DNA of 44,308 nt from contig JAIFMP010000052.1 of assembly GCA_020048405.1 (NCBI GenBank), positions 1-44,308 of the forward strand. The letters run 5' to 3'. The position numbers and the translations under genes were made by a program. The stretch comes from Hydrogenophaga sp. Its GTDB lineage: Bacteria; Pseudomonadota; Gammaproteobacteria; Burkholderiales; Burkholderiaceae_C. The notes under the pieces were generated by a model. The model made no database searches. It worked only from the letters and a program-made list of their open reading frames with translations, and was not told where the DNA came from. Of this stretch, positions 9,166 to 18,297 are shown in pieces; the first letter of the stretch is position 1, and the number at the start of each line of letters is the position of its first letter.

Positions 9166-9566
9166 GACGATGTGGCTGGGTCTGACACGATGTTGCTTGA
9201 CGTCATGCCCTCGGACCCCGGGCGGCGATCGGCGGCCTCGGCCGCATTCAACAGCCAGATCTCGTGCGCCTGGCCCAGGCTGTCGCGGGTGTAATTCACC
9301 ACGAAGCCTTGGCCGACCAGTCCACCCGACACCACGAGTGCGTTTGCTGGGGTGCGGATGCGTGAACCTGGCGCCAGGCGGGTGAGCTTGCCGTTGAACG
9401 TGACTTCGTGCGCGTTCACCACCACCATGTGGGCACGCATGGCATGGGGAGGGAAGGGGCGTTTGGGCTGCGACTGTGCAGTCACGCTTTGTGCAACAGT
9501 CGCCAGCAGGGTGCCCAATGCCAGTGCACGGACAGGTAGCAACAACAACAAGAGCCAGCGTTTCAT
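9150..9566 (-). CDS. Exported hypothetical protein
   Basis: A 138-aa protein with a classical signal peptide (MKRWLLLLLLPVRALALG, cleavage likely near VTAQS, residues 28-32). The mature part has a beta-rich look, including VNAHEVTFNGKLTRLAPGSR and GQGFVVNYTRDSLGQAHEIW, suggestive of a small periplasmic domain; no family recognised. The ATG at 9566 was preferred over an in-frame ATG at 9674 because it directly precedes the signal peptide and the upstream part overlaps a terminator hairpin. Confidence 0.7.
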   Translation of the reverse strand: MKRWLLLLLLPVRALALGTLLATVAQSVTAQSQPKRPFPPHAMRAHMVVVNAHEVTFNGKLTRLAPGSRIRTPANALVVSGGLVGQGFVVNYTRDSLGQAHEIWLLNAAEAADRRPGSEGMTSSNIVSDPATSSAENK

Positions 9567-9606
9567 GGTGTATGTCCAGAGGCTGAATGACCGACAGAGA
9601 AAAAAC

Positions 9607-9647
9607 AAAACCCCGCTGCGGCACACAAACGGGGTTTTGGGTTTTTT
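9607..9647. terminator. Bidirectional rho-independent terminator
   Basis: AAAACCCCG (9607-9615) pairs perfectly with CGGGGTTTT (9630-9638) around a 14-base loop. A T-run follows on the plus strand (9642-9647), and the A-run before the stem gives a T-rich tail on the minus strand. It lies between the exported protein gene and the scarred area. Confidence 0.75.
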
Positions 9648-9652
9648 GGTGG

Positions 9653-9686
9653 TGGAGTGCGGACGCGGGTTCAATTCCGATCTCCA
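9653..9686 (+). ncRNA. tmRNA/tRNA 3'-end-like fragment
   Basis: Bases 9658-9678 read TGCGGACGCGGGTTCAATTCC, matching the 3' end of bacterial tmRNA (consensus GGACGCGGGTTCAAYTCCCGCC), including the T-arm. Downstream, where CCCGCC and the acceptor strand should be, the sequence is CGATCTCCA, so the T-stem cannot fully close. TGGAG (9653-9657) can pair with CTCCA (9682-9686). No tmRNA 5' half or tag reading frame is seen nearby. I read it as a remnant, possibly of an old ssrA-targeted insertion. Chance similarity cannot be excluded. Confidence 0.35.
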
Positions 9687-9728
9687 AAGCCGTGAGGCAA
9701 GTTTACGGCACTTGTCCCCGCTTTAGAC

Positions 9729-9755
9729 GATTGTCCGTTTGACATAGTGACAATC
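9729..9755. repeat. Inverted repeat GATTGTC/GACAATC
   Basis: GATTGTC (9729-9735) and GACAATC (9749-9755) form a perfect 7-bp inverted repeat with 13 bases between, extendable outward with one bulge (CGATTGTC / GACAATCATCG). It lies between the tmRNA-like scrap and the broken enoyl-CoA hydratase end. Could be a hairpin or a recombination or binding site; no protein is assignable. Confidence 0.3.
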
Positions 9756-9778
9756 ATCGACGAGAGGCAAGCGAGCAA

Positions 9779-9838
9779 TCAACGGACCTCAATGATCAGC
9801 TGGCGGCCATTGCCGGGCGGCATGGAGTACTCGCAAGC
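9779..9838 (-). pseudogene. C-terminal tail of an unidentified gene
   Basis: In the frame different from the enoyl-CoA hydratase, bases 9838 to 9779 read [19 protein letters not shown] followed by TGA. This looks like a genuine protein C-terminus (regular beta-strand end LIIEVR). It has no start of its own and begins where hydratase homology stops, so it is probably the leftover 3' end of another gene joined by deletion. Family not recognised. Confidence 0.35.
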
Positions 9839-10493
9839 CGCCTTCAAAGGCGCGGTTCACGCACTCTTTGGCCGCCATCACGCTGGGCAGGGAGTATTCG
9901 CAAATCATCAGGGCCGCACCCAGGGCTTCGTCCATCAGCTTGTCCAGCGGCACCACGCGGCTGACCAGTCCGGCGCGCTCGGCTTCGGTGGCGTCCATCA
10001 TGCGGCCGGTCAGGGCCATGTCCATGGCCTTGGCTTTGCCCACGGCGCGGGGCAGGCGCTGGGTGCCGCCGGCGCCAGGGATGATGCCCAGCTTGATTTC
10101 GGGCTGACCGAACTTGGCGTTGTCGGCGGCAATGATGAAGTCGCACATCATGGCCAGTTCGCAGCCACCGCCCAGCGCAAAGCCGCTGACGGCGGCAATC
10201 ACGGGTTTGCGCACGCTGCGGATGGTTTCCCAGTTGCGGGTGATGTAGTCACCGCTGTACACGTCGGCAAACGTGTACTTGGCCATGGCGCCGATGTCGG
10301 CCCCGGCGGCAAACGCTTTTTCACTACCAGTGACGATCATGCAGCCGATGTCGGCATCGTCGTCAAAACCTTTCAGTGCCTGACCGAGCTCATTCATGAG
10401 CTGGTCGTTCAGGGCGTTGAGCTGTTTGGGGCGGTTGAGGGTGACGATGCCCACACGGCCTTCGGTGCGGGTGGTGATGAGTTCGAACGACAC
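9789..10493 (-). CDS. Enoyl-CoA hydratase, C-terminally truncated
   Basis: Crotonase-family enzyme that hydrates 2-enoyl-CoA in beta-oxidation. The protein is 234 aa against about 258 in the family. Present are the oxyanion-hole segments AFAAGADI and [12 protein letters not shown], and the first catalytic-type Glu in [15 protein letters not shown]. Homology ends at VNRAFEGGL around residue 217, after which an unrelated 17-residue tail leads to a stop. The missing C-terminal helices take part in CoA binding and trimer contacts, so activity is doubtful. The truncation coincides with the start of an out-of-frame foreign tail. Confidence 0.85.
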   Translation of the reverse strand: MSFELITTRTEGRVGIVTLNRPKQLNALNDQLMNELGQALKGFDDDADIGCMIVTGSEKAFAAGADIGAMAKYTFADVYSGDYITRNWETIRSVRKPVIAAVSGFALGGGCELAMMCDFIIAADNAKFGQPEIKLGIIPGAGGTQRLPRAVGKAKAMDMALTGRMMDATEAERAGLVSRVVPLDKLMDEALGAALMICEYSLPSVMAAKECVNRAFEGGLRVLHAARQWPPADH

Positions 10494-10563
10494 GGCTGTG
10501 GTCTCCTGGTTGACGTTACGTAAAGCGCCGAGCAGTCTAAACCAGTCGGCGCAGCGTGGGCGC

Positions 10564-11805
10564 TCACGGGCTCTGGGCGACCGAACTCAGCGTCAGGTCC
10601 AGCCAGGTTTCCTCGTTCAATGTGAGCTTGATGCGCGCTGGCAGGTGTTGCAGTGCGGGCGCAAACCACATTTCCACGTTCACCTTGCCTCTGGGGTTGG
10701 CCAGTGGGCGAGGTTTCAGATGGAATGCCACCAGATCCCCCACAGGCGTTGCCAGCGTTTCCTGGGCCACCACGTCGTACGTCCAGTCGTCCACGCCACC
10801 GGGGCGCCCAAGAGTGACCCGCACGGCTTCGCCTACAGCAAGGCGGCGGCGAGCGGTGGCGAAGTCTTGGGCCAACTGCACAAACTGGCTCGCCGCATCT
10901 TGCAGCTGTTGTGGGCGTGGCAGGCTGCTGCCGTCGTCGAGTTGTAACAACTGGTCGCCAAAACGCGCGCCGCGCTTTTTGCCCCGGCGTTCTTCTTCGT
11001 AGGCCTCGGGCCACAGGTGGGTGGGGGTGATGCGGCCCTGGCTGGTCATGCGCATGTTCAGCAGCAGGGCCACGCTCACATCCACCTGGGCCTGGTATCG
11101 CTCAGCCGAGCGTTGCCACTGCACGCGCGCATCTCCCGAAAACTCACCCCGAAAGTAGCCCTGCAGCTTGTAGCTCAGCCGCGTGCTGGCTGGCCAGGTG
11201 GCGAGCCACGCCTGATTGTCTGGCGCTGCAGTGATAGCTGACTTTTCAACACCATCAAGCGGCAGAGGCGGTTTTGGCTCTGAATTTCGGTTGGCTGTGG
11301 GTTGCTCGGCTGGTTGAGATGGAGCGGCAGCCTGCGGCTCGGCAGGGGCAGCTGGGGCAGGGTCGGGCACTGGGGCGCGGGTGGGCTTCGGTGGTGTTGC
11401 CTGTTCCGCCGCCGACGTGAGCGATGGTTGTAGAGGGGGGGGCGGCGGTGCCGGGCGTGGCGCAGCCCGTTTCGGTGGGCGAAGGGTATCGGTGGCAGAG
11501 GGGGGGTGTGCATTGGCCGCAGTGGGAGCAAGGGTGCGCGCCTGAACCACCTGGCCAACGGTGGAGGTCGGTGGCGGCGGGGCACCGTTGGCACCTGCAA
11601 GGTCTGGGGTCGGCAGGGTGCCTGGGGCCAGCGCCCGGTTGAATTCGGGCTCTGCCATCAGGGCGAGGGCAGCGGGGCCCGTGCCCCGCTGGGCCAGCCA
11701 CGCCAGGCCCAGCAGGTGGGCCAGCAACACAGCCACAGCCAACACCGTCAGCTGCCGGACCATGTGTGGTGCCGCAGCTGGGGTTGGCCTCGGGGTGTCA
11801 GCCAT
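10564..11805 (-). CDS. DUF3108 domain protein with N-terminal membrane anchor and proline-rich linker
   Basis: A 413-aa protein: a single transmembrane anchor near residues 18-40 ([20 protein letters not shown]), a long Pro/Ala-rich TonB-like linker to about residue 200, then a DUF3108 beta-rich domain ([19 protein letters not shown] ... [20 protein letters not shown]) to the end. It is probably periplasmic and tethered to the inner membrane; function unknown. The start at 11805 makes a one-base TGATG overlap with the M61 peptidase stop. An ATG at 11841 is also possible. The linker contains a TAGCTGACTT-like stretch similar to an intergenic repeat elsewhere in the window. Confidence 0.78.
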   Translation of the reverse strand: MADTPRPTPAAAPHMVRQLTVLAVAVLLAHLLGLAWLAQRGTGPAALALMAEPEFNRALAPGTLPTPDLAGANGAPPPPTSTVGQVVQARTLAPTAANAHPPSATDTLRPPKRAAPRPAPPPPPLQPSLTSAAEQATPPKPTRAPVPDPAPAAPAEPQAAAPSQPAEQPTANRNSEPKPPLPLDGVEKSAITAAPDNQAWLATWPASTRLSYKLQGYFRGEFSGDARVQWQRSAERYQAQVDVSVALLLNMRMTSQGRITPTHLWPEAYEEERRGKKRGARFGDQLLQLDDGSSLPRPQQLQDAASQFVQLAQDFATARRRLAVGEAVRVTLGRPGGVDDWTYDVVAQETLATPVGDLVAFHLKPRPLANPRGKVNVEMWFAPALQHLPARIKLTLNEETWLDLTLSSVAQSP

Positions 11806-13583
11806 CACCCCAGGCGGGCGGGCCATGTCGGGGTAGGGCATGGCGTGAACTTCACCACTGTTTGGCCGGATGTGGTGTCGCCCGTCTGGGGCCAGGCCAG
11901 CGCCAAGCGCAGCACCCGGCGGTCGCGACTGACCAGGGCGTGGAGGTGGGTGCGTTGGCCCAGAACGGGGCCAATGTCGTCCAGTTTGGTGATGCGCCAC
12001 ACCTCGCCGGGCGCGCACTCCACGGCCAGCCATTCGTCGCCGGCAGCCATGCCGGCCTGTTCAGCTACGCCCCCACGCAGCACGTTTTTCAGGGTGATGC
12101 CACCCGCCTCGCTCACCCGCAGGCCCAGGCGCTGGGCCAGGGGGGCGGGTTCGGTGTCCGCCAAAACGCCGTGGGTTTTCAGCAGCTCCAACACCGGCAG
12201 CTCGGTGGTGCTGTGCACCCACCCGTCGAGTTCCGCATCCAGTGGCCTGCCTGCCAGCTGGGTCAACACCGCTCGCAGGTCGGCCTCGGTCATAGGGCCG
12301 CCCTGGCAGCGGTGCCACAGGGCGCGCAGAGCGTGGTCGAGGCTGCTCTGGTGCTGACGCAAGGTCAGGTCCAGGCACAGTGCCACCAGCGCGCCTTTGG
12401 TGTAGTAGCTGACGGTGGCGTTGGGCGTGTTTTCCTGGATTCGGTAGTAGCGCGTCCAGGCGTCAAAACTGGCCTGGGCCACGGTTTGCACCAGCCGGCC
12501 GGGGGTTTGGGCGACCTGATTGGTGGTTTTGGCCAGCAGTTGCAGGTAAGTGGCCGTGTCGATCAGCCCGGCTCGGTGCAGCAGCAGGTCGTCGTAATAG
12601 CTGGTGAAACCTTCAAAGAACCACAGCAGCTCGGTGTGGTTTTCGCGGTCCAGGTCGTACGTGGCGAACTCGGCCGGGCGCAGGCGTTTCACGTTCCAGG
12701 TGTGGAAATACTCGTGGCTGATGAGACCCAGCAGACCGGTGTAGCCGTCGGTGGCTTTCAGTGCTGCGGCTGTGTGGGTGCGCGGCAGGTCATTGCGGGG
12801 GCAAATGAGGGCGGTGGAATTGTGGTGCTCCAGTCCGCCGTATCCGTCGTGTGTGGCGGCCAGCATGAACAGGTAGCGGCTGAATGGGGGGTGTTCGCAT
12901 CCTTCGTTGGGCCCGTGCCAGAAGTCCATTTCGGCTTCGCAAATGCGCCGGGTGTCTGCCACCAGTCGCTCGCCGTCCAGCCATGGGCCTGCACCGCTGA
13001 CCACAAAGCGGTGGGGCACGCCCCGCACATCGAATGTGGCGCTCCAGAACGCGCCCATTTCCACCGGGGTGTCAATCAGCACGGTGTAGTTCGGCGCTGC
13101 GTAGGTGCCAAAGCCTGTGTCGTCCACCTGCTCCGGGTCGAGGGCGGTGGCCATTTGCCAGTCCGGGTGCAGGGCGGGCGCATCCACTTGCAGGATGTGG
13201 GGCCGCTCTTCCTGGCCCGCCACACGCAGGCATAGGCTGGTGCCGTTGAAGAATCCACGGGCGTCGTCCAAGTAGGCAGTGCGTACCGATGGGTCAAACG
13301 CATACACCTCGCAGCGCACCGTCACGGGTTGGCCGGGTTGGTGGCCGTTGAGTTGCCAGCGGTGTTTGTCCAGCTGCGTGAGTGCCACGGGCGTGCCGTT
13401 TTGCTGTGCCGACAGGTGTTGCATGTGCTGCGAGAACTCGCGCACCAAATAGCTGCCGGGTATCCACACGGGCAGGGCCAGCACCTGGGCGGAGGCCGGT
13501 TCGGGCACGGTCAGGGTGACTTCAAACAGGTGGGCGTGGGCGTTGAGCACCGCCACACGGTAGTGAATGCCGAGTGCGTTCAT
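11805..13583 (-). CDS. M61-family metallopeptidase (glycyl aminopeptidase-like) with PDZ domain
   Basis: A 592-aa zinc peptidase. The N-terminal beta domain starts MNALGIHYRVAVLNAHAHLF and contains LPVWIPGSYLVREFSQH, typical of M61. The active-site helix reads LISHEYFHTWNVKRLRP (HEYFH at about residue 286), with a downstream Glu in LLWFFEGFTSYYDDLLL as third zinc ligand region. A C-terminal PDZ domain includes ITLKNVLRGGVAEQAGMAAGDE. The start at 13583 gives an ATGA overlap with the preceding DUF3429 gene. Substrates of bacterial M61 enzymes are poorly defined. Confidence 0.9.
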   Translation of the reverse strand: MNALGIHYRVAVLNAHAHLFEVTLTVPEPASAQVLALPVWIPGSYLVREFSQHMQHLSAQQNGTPVALTQLDKHRWQLNGHQPGQPVTVRCEVYAFDPSVRTAYLDDARGFFNGTSLCLRVAGQEERPHILQVDAPALHPDWQMATALDPEQVDDTGFGTYAAPNYTVLIDTPVEMGAFWSATFDVRGVPHRFVVSGAGPWLDGERLVADTRRICEAEMDFWHGPNEGCEHPPFSRYLFMLAATHDGYGGLEHHNSTALICPRNDLPRTHTAAALKATDGYTGLLGLISHEYFHTWNVKRLRPAEFATYDLDRENHTELLWFFEGFTSYYDDLLLHRAGLIDTATYLQLLAKTTNQVAQTPGRLVQTVAQASFDAWTRYYRIQENTPNATVSYYTKGALVALCLDLTLRQHQSSLDHALRALWHRCQGGPMTEADLRAVLTQLAGRPLDAELDGWVHSTTELPVLELLKTHGVLADTEPAPLAQRLGLRVSEAGGITLKNVLRGGVAEQAGMAAGDEWLAVECAPGEVWRITKLDDIGPVLGQRTHLHALVSRDRRVLRLALAWPQTGDTTSGQTVVKFTPCPTPTWPARLG

Positions 13584-14086
13584 ACCGCGCCTGCGCCCAC
13601 AAAGCAGCTCAGCGCTGCCACAGCCGACAGCTGAAAGCGCAGGGTGAGCCAGTGGCCAAGGCCTGAATCGGGGTAGGTGCGGCGGTCCACCAGGTAACAC
13701 ACCACCAGCAACAGGCCCAGCCAGGGCAGGGCGGCATATGCCGGCATCAGCACGCCGGGCCAAGCCAGCAAAGAAGGCACCACACCCCACAGCAGGTGGA
13801 GCTTGGCGGCACGGTCAGCCAGCGGCGGGATGTCAGGCATACCGGCCTGCCGCACCCACACCAGGCCCCAGTGGATGCCTCCCAGAAATGACACGATCAG
13901 CGCCGCGTAGGCCACCAGGGTGAGAGCCACGTAGGGCAGGGCCTCTTCAGTCACCACCCACAGCAGCAGGGCAAACACCACAAAGGGCACCAGCCCGGCT
14001 TGGCCCAAGCGTCGGGCCAGGGTGTGCACGGGCACTTGGTGCAAGCGGTCAGTGGGCGAGGGAGGGGCGGGCGTGGGCACATTCAT
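13580..14086 (-). CDS. DUF3429 family membrane protein
   Basis: A 168-aa protein with about five hydrophobic helices and the conserved motif SFLGGIHWGLVW. Function unknown. The ATG at 14086 (MNVPTPAPP) was chosen; an in-frame ATG at 14119 is possible. Its stop overlaps the M61 start by ATGA, and M61 in turn overlaps the DUF3108 gene, so the three form one operon. Confidence 0.8.
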   Translation of the reverse strand: MNVPTPAPPSPTDRLHQVPVHTLARRLGQAGLVPFVVFALLLWVVTEEALPYVALTLVAYAALIVSFLGGIHWGLVWVRQAGMPDIPPLADRAAKLHLLWGVVPSLLAWPGVLMPAYAALPWLGLLLVVCYLVDRRTYPDSGLGHWLTLRFQLSAVAALSCFVGAGAV

Positions 14087-14137
14087 GCCGCCATTGTCAC
14101 CAAACCGGCAAGCCCCCATGGGGCGGGTGCGCGCGGT

Positions 14138-14872
14138 TTATTTGGCTTCGGCCAGCATTTTTTCGAGTTTGTCGCCGGGAATGGCGCCAGGCACGCGTGT
14201 GCCGTCCACAAAAAACAGCGTGGGGGTGCCGGTGATGCGATTCTTTTTGCCGAAATCAACGTTGCGCTCCACGGCGGCGGTGTCGCAGGTGGCTTTGGGT
14301 GGCTCAATGTCTTTTACCATCCAGTTGGTGAAGGTCTTGGCCTTGTCTTTGGCGCACCAGATGGCGTTGGACTTGTCAGCCGAATCTTTGCTGAGGATGG
14401 GGTACAGGAACACGTGCACGGTCACGTTGTCGATTTTGGCCAGTTCGCGTTCGAACTTCTTGCAATAGCCGCAATTCGGGTCTTCAAACACCGCAAGCTT
14501 GCGCTTTCCGTTGCCTTTGACGATGGTGAACGCGTCCTTGAATGGCAGCTGTTCAAACGGTATCGCGGTGAGTTTTTCTACACGCTCTTCGGTCAGGTTG
14601 GTCTTGGCCTTCGTGTCGATCAACATGCCCTGAATGAGGTAGTTGCCTTCGGCATCGGTGTACAGAATGTCTGCGCCGTTCACCCGCACCTCGTACAGCC
14701 CCGGCATGGGCGTTTTGCTCACCTCATCGATTTTGGGCAGGTTGGGCAGGCGTTCGGCCAGGTTTTTGCGGATGGCGGCCTCCTGTGCCGACGCACCGCC
14801 GTGCATGGCCAGGCCCAGGGTGACAGTGGCCAGGGCAACGGCCAGGCGACGGGGAGAGAAACGTGCGTTCAT
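14138..14872 (-). CDS. dsbC: Thiol:disulfide interchange protein DsbC
   Basis: Periplasmic disulfide isomerase of 244 aa with a signal peptide (LAVALATVTLGLAMHGGASA, cut near residue 29), an N-terminal dimerisation domain including GADILYTDAEGNYLIQG, and a thioredoxin domain with active site CGYC at 134-137 and the cis-proline loop GTPTLFF. A further cysteine pair (IWCAKD and KATCDT) matches the structural disulfide of DsbC. The ATG at 14872 directly precedes the signal peptide; an upstream in-frame ATG at 14965 would bury it. Confidence 0.93.
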   Translation of the reverse strand: MNARFSPRRLAVALATVTLGLAMHGGASAQEAAIRKNLAERLPNLPKIDEVSKTPMPGLYEVRVNGADILYTDAEGNYLIQGMLIDTKAKTNLTEERVEKLTAIPFEQLPFKDAFTIVKGNGKRKLAVFEDPNCGYCKKFERELAKIDNVTVHVFLYPILSKDSADKSNAIWCAKDKAKTFTNWMVKDIEPPKATCDTAAVERNVDFGKKNRITGTPTLFFVDGTRVPGAIPGDKLEKMLAEAK

Positions 14873-14981
14873 GTGCGGCAGCGCAAGGGCTGTGGTTGGG
14901 GTTTGGAAAGGAAACAAAGGGGCATGCAGGTGGCCAACGGTGACTGGAGTCGCCACGGCTTGCAAAAGTTCAAGGTGCTCA

Positions 14982-16112
14982 TCACGGCGTGCTGTGGCGC
15001 CCCATGGCCTGGCGGGTCAACCAAGTTTTGAGCGGGTGCAACTGGTTGACACCGCTCATGCCCCAATTGCGCAGCGTTTGGGTCAGCCCGTTGCCGTGGT
15101 TGAACAGCACAAACAGGCCGTCGGTCAGCCCGCCCATGGCCGCAAAGTCAGCCTTGCGGGCGCGCTCATAGCGGCGCAACAGTTTGGGGTCGCCCAATTC
15201 GCGCCAGTATTCACGGGCCTGCAGCACGCGGGCCAGTTCGGCCGCGTCGGCCAGGCCCATGTTCAGCCCCTGGCCTGCCAGCGGGTGCATGGCGTGGGCT
15301 GCGTCACCGGCCAACGCCACGCCAGGCAGCACCCAGTGGGTGGCTTGTGACAGCTCCAGCGGCCAGGCTTGTGGTGTGTGCGTCAGGGTCATTTCGCTGG
15401 CGGGCAGGCCACACAGGGCGGCCAGTTCTGCCACACAGTCGGCAGGCTCGGCGCTTTGCAGGCGCTGTGCTTTGGCCGCATCCACCGACCACACCAACGC
15501 CACGTCGTTTCCGCCGTCGCCGCCCAAGGGGAGCAAAGCGGCAATTTCCCCTGCGTGGAACCACTGGCGCGCCACACCGCCATGGGGCCGAGTCATGCGC
15601 AGCCGGGCTGCCAGTGCGTGGTGAGGGTAGGGCTTGACCTCGTATTCAAAACCAAACTCGGCCCGCGTGGCGCTGCGGCGGCCTTCGCAGACCACCGTCA
15701 GCGCGGCATGGGCGGGTGGGGCGTCCAGCCGTTGCACACCACTTTGGAAGCGCAGTGCATCGGCCAGGCGCGCTTCCAGCGCGGGTACATCGACGATCCA
15801 GTTCAGGCTGGGCTGCTGCACGTAGGTGGCATCAAAGGACAGCTGGCCGCCCTTGTCGCCGCACACCTCCATGCGTGTGACCGGGGTGACCGTTCCGTCT
15901 GCCTCGGGCCAGCCGCGCACGGCGTCCAAGCACTGGCGCGAGGCGGCGTTCAGCGCGTAGGCCCGGATGTCGTCATGACCATCAGGGCCAGGTGTGGCTT
16001 GGGGCGGGCGGGCCACCAGAGCCACGCGCAGGCGCTGTTGCGCCAGCAGCAAGGCCAGCGTGCTGCCCACAATGCCGCCGCCACGAATGCACACATCAAA
16101 ACGTTGGGTCAT
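14982..16112 (-). CDS. UbiH/UbiF/COQ6-type FAD-dependent monooxygenase
   Basis: Flavoprotein hydroxylase of 376 aa, probably acting on the aromatic ring in ubiquinone synthesis. The N-terminal Rossmann fold has FDVCIRGGGIVGSTLALLLA, and the second FAD motif reads GVALAGDAAHAMHPLAGQGL, diagnostic of the UbiH/COQ6 family. Which ring position it hydroxylates cannot be decided from sequence, so no symbol is given. It lies 109 bases upstream of dsbC on the same strand and only 23 bp from the divergent MOSC gene. Confidence 0.87.
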   Translation of the reverse strand: MTQRFDVCIRGGGIVGSTLALLLAQQRLRVALVARPPQATPGPDGHDDIRAYALNAASRQCLDAVRGWPEADGTVTPVTRMEVCGDKGGQLSFDATYVQQPSLNWIVDVPALEARLADALRFQSGVQRLDAPPAHAALTVVCEGRRSATRAEFGFEYEVKPYPHHALAARLRMTRPHGGVARQWFHAGEIAALLPLGGDGGNDVALVWSVDAAKAQRLQSAEPADCVAELAALCGLPASEMTLTHTPQAWPLELSQATHWVLPGVALAGDAAHAMHPLAGQGLNMGLADAAELARVLQAREYWRELGDPKLLRRYERARKADFAAMGGLTDGLFVLFNHGNGLTQTLRNWGMSGVNQLHPLKTWLTRQAMGRHSTP

Positions 16113-16135
16113 GCAGCCATTTTAGGATTGGGGCC

Positions 16136-17095
16136 ATGAACTCGCCTCGCACCACCACAACTAGAGCCCTTTCCGGCTTCGACGCACACGGCCACATCGG
16201 CCAACTCTGGGTGCACCCCGTCAAATCGTGCGCAGGGGTGAGGGTGCCTGCGGCACGGCTGCTGCCCACCGGGCTGGAAGGCGACCGCGAATGGATGGTG
16301 GTGGACGCCGAGGGTGAATTTGTCTCGCAGCGCGAGCTGCCACGCATGGCCCTGGTGCAGCCCCGGCTGGACGACACACACCTGTACCTGGATGCGCCGG
16401 GCCAACCCACGCTGACGCTGCCCCGCCGTGCCCCGCGCACCGCCAGCCCCATGAAAGTGCGTGTGTGGGACGACGCCGTGCCCGCACTCGATGTGGGCGA
16501 TGCCGCCGCCGACTGGTTGGCCCAATGCCTGGGCCAACACCCGGACACACCCACCGGGTTGCGGCAACTGCGCCTGGTTCAGTTTGACATCGCCCGAGCG
16601 GCCACCCAACCGCGCCTGAGCACCGCCAAGTGGACGAGCGGCCAGGTCGTGCCCAACCAGTTTGGCGACGGCTTTCCGGTGTTGGTGGCCAGTCAGGCGT
16701 CACTGGACGAGCTGAATGCCCGCTTGCACGCGGAAGGGCAGGCTGCCGTGGACATGCGCCGCTTCCGGCCCAACCTGGTGCTGTCAGGAGTTGATGCCCA
16801 TGACGAAGACCGTCTGGAAGGGTTGGGCATTGACGTGGAAGCCGACGGCAGCCCCCAGCGGGTGTTCGTCGCGCTGACCAAGCCCTGCGCCCGCTGCCCC
16901 ATCCCCGACGTGAATCCCGACACTGCCGATCGCGGTACTGCGGTGGGCGACGCGCTGGCCGCTTACCGACGCGATCCCCGTTTGAACGGTGCCATCACCT
17001 TTGGCATGAACGGTTTTGCGCAGACCGGTCTGCCAGCAGCGGGTGTGTGGTTGCGCGAGGGGCAGGCCTTCGGCGGCAACTGGCGCTTTGATTGA
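16136..17095 (+). CDS. MOSC domain protein (YcbX-like)
   Basis: A 319-aa protein with an N-terminal MOSC beta-barrel domain (IGQLWVHPVKSCAGV, then GLEGDREWMVVD) and a C-terminal MOSC core (RRFRPNLVLSGVDAHDEDRLE, then TKPCARCPIPDVNP, with the conserved cysteine). The family handles molybdenum-cofactor or pyridoxal-linked sulfur chemistry; E. coli YcbX reduces N-hydroxylated substrates. The ATG at 16136 leaves 23 bp to the divergent hydroxylase start, so the two promoters must overlap each other or the coding regions. Confidence 0.87.
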   Translation: MNSPRTTTTRALSGFDAHGHIGQLWVHPVKSCAGVRVPAARLLPTGLEGDREWMVVDAEGEFVSQRELPRMALVQPRLDDTHLYLDAPGQPTLTLPRRAPRTASPMKVRVWDDAVPALDVGDAAADWLAQCLGQHPDTPTGLRQLRLVQFDIARAATQPRLSTAKWTSGQVVPNQFGDGFPVLVASQASLDELNARLHAEGQAAVDMRRFRPNLVLSGVDAHDEDRLEGLGIDVEADGSPQRVFVALTKPCARCPIPDVNPDTADRGTAVGDALAAYRRDPRLNGAITFGMNGFAQTGLPAAGVWLREGQAFGGNWRFD

Positions 17096-17164
17096 GCGCT
17101 TCGCCGGAAACCCTGCCCAAAACCCATCGCATACACTCCCCGCTGCTTTTTTTGAGGGTTTCCC

Positions 17165-18259
17165 ATGAGTTTGAAATGCGGCATCGTCGGCCTGCCCAAC
17201 GTCGGCAAAAGTACCTTGTTCAACGCGCTGACCAAGGCTGGCATTGCGGCTGAGAACTATCCTTTTTGCACCATCGAGCCCAATGTGGGCGTGGTGGAAG
17301 TGCCCGATCCGCGCCTGGATGCACTGGCCAAAATCATCACGCCTGAGCGCATCGTCCCGGCCATCGTGGAGTTTGTGGACATTGCAGGTCTGGTGGCCGG
17401 TGCGAGTCAGGGCGAAGGCCTGGGCAACCAGTTTCTGGCCCACATCCGCGAGACCGATGCCATCGTGAACGTGGTGCGCTGCTTTGAAGACGACAACGTG
17501 ATCCACGTGGCGGGCAAGGTAGATCCCATTTCCGACATCGAGGTCATCCAGACCGAGCTGTGCTTGGCAGATCTCGGCACGGTGGAAAAAAGCCTGCACC
17601 GCTTTGGCAAAGCTGCCCGCAGCGGCAACGACAAAGACGCCGCCAAACTGGTGGCCATGCTCACCAAGTGCCAGGCCGCGCTTGACCAGGGCAAGCCCGT
17701 GCGCACCATCGACTTCAGTGACGAAGAGCGCGCGCTGCTCAAGCCCATTTGCCTGATCACGGCCAAGCCCGCCATGTTTGTGGGCAACGTCAGCGAAACG
17801 GGCTTCGAGAACAACCCCTTCCTCGACCGCCTGAAGGCCTACGCCGACAGCCAGAACGCGCCCGTGGTGGCCATTTGCGCCAAGATCGAAGCCGAACTGA
17901 GCGAGATGGACGACGCCGATCGCCTGGTGTTCCTGGAAGAAATGGGCCAGACCGAGCCGGGCCTGAACCGCCTGATCCGCGCCGCTTTCAAGCTGCTGGG
18001 CCTGCAAACCTACTTCACCGCCGGCGTGAAAGAGGTGCGTGCCTGGACCATCCACATCGGTGACACCGCGCCCCAGGCCGCAGGTGTGATCCACGGCGAC
18101 TTTGAGCGCGGCTTCATCCGGGCCCAAACCATCGCGTTCGATGACTTCATCACGTTCAAAGGCGAACAAGGCGCCAAAGACGCGGGCAAGATGCGGGCGG
18201 AAGGCAAGGAATATGTGGTGAAAGACGGCGACGTGCTGAACTTCCTGTTCAACGTGTAA
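17165..18259 (+). CDS. ychF: Redox-regulated ATPase/GTPase YchF
   Basis: Obg-like P-loop NTPase of 364 aa, a ribosome-associated negative regulator of the oxidative stress response in E. coli. It has G1 [14 protein letters not shown], the G3 region [20 protein letters not shown], a coiled-coil insert, and a C-terminal TGS domain ([20 protein letters not shown]). A Shine-Dalgarno GAGGG lies 7 bases before the ATG. The last five codons coincide with the 16-bp attachment core 18240-18255; the codons after the core (GTA A...) are supplied by the integrated element, so the element preserves the reading frame and a stop. Confidence 0.97.
   Translation: MSLKCGIVGLPNVGKSTLFNALTKAGIAAENYPFCTIEPNVGVVEVPDPRLDALAKIITPERIVPAIVEFVDIAGLVAGASQGEGLGNQFLAHIRETDAIVNVVRCFEDDNVIHVAGKVDPISDIEVIQTELCLADLGTVEKSLHRFGKAARSGNDKDAAKLVAMLTKCQAALDQGKPVRTIDFSDEERALLKPICLITAKPAMFVGNVSETGFENNPFLDRLKAYADSQNAPVVAICAKIEAELSEMDDADRLVFLEEMGQTEPGLNRLIRAAFKLLGLQTYFTAGVKEVRAWTIHIGDTAPQAAGVIHGDFERGFIRAQTIAFDDFITFKGEQGAKDAGKMRAEGKEYVVKDGDVLNFLFNV
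18240..18255 (+). repeat. attL core in ychF
   Basis: Left copy of the 16-bp direct repeat ACTTCCTGTTCAACGT, encoding the LFNV end of YchF. Identical to 24702-24717. Confidence 0.9.
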
Positions 18260-18297
18260 ACCGCTTGTCGGATCAAGTCGGATTCGATTGGACAAAC

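Noticed and set aside
11766-13235. Long plus-strand frame opposite the M61 peptidase
   Set aside because: Shadow of the metallopeptidase with low-complexity content; the minus-strand HEYFH motif is decisive.
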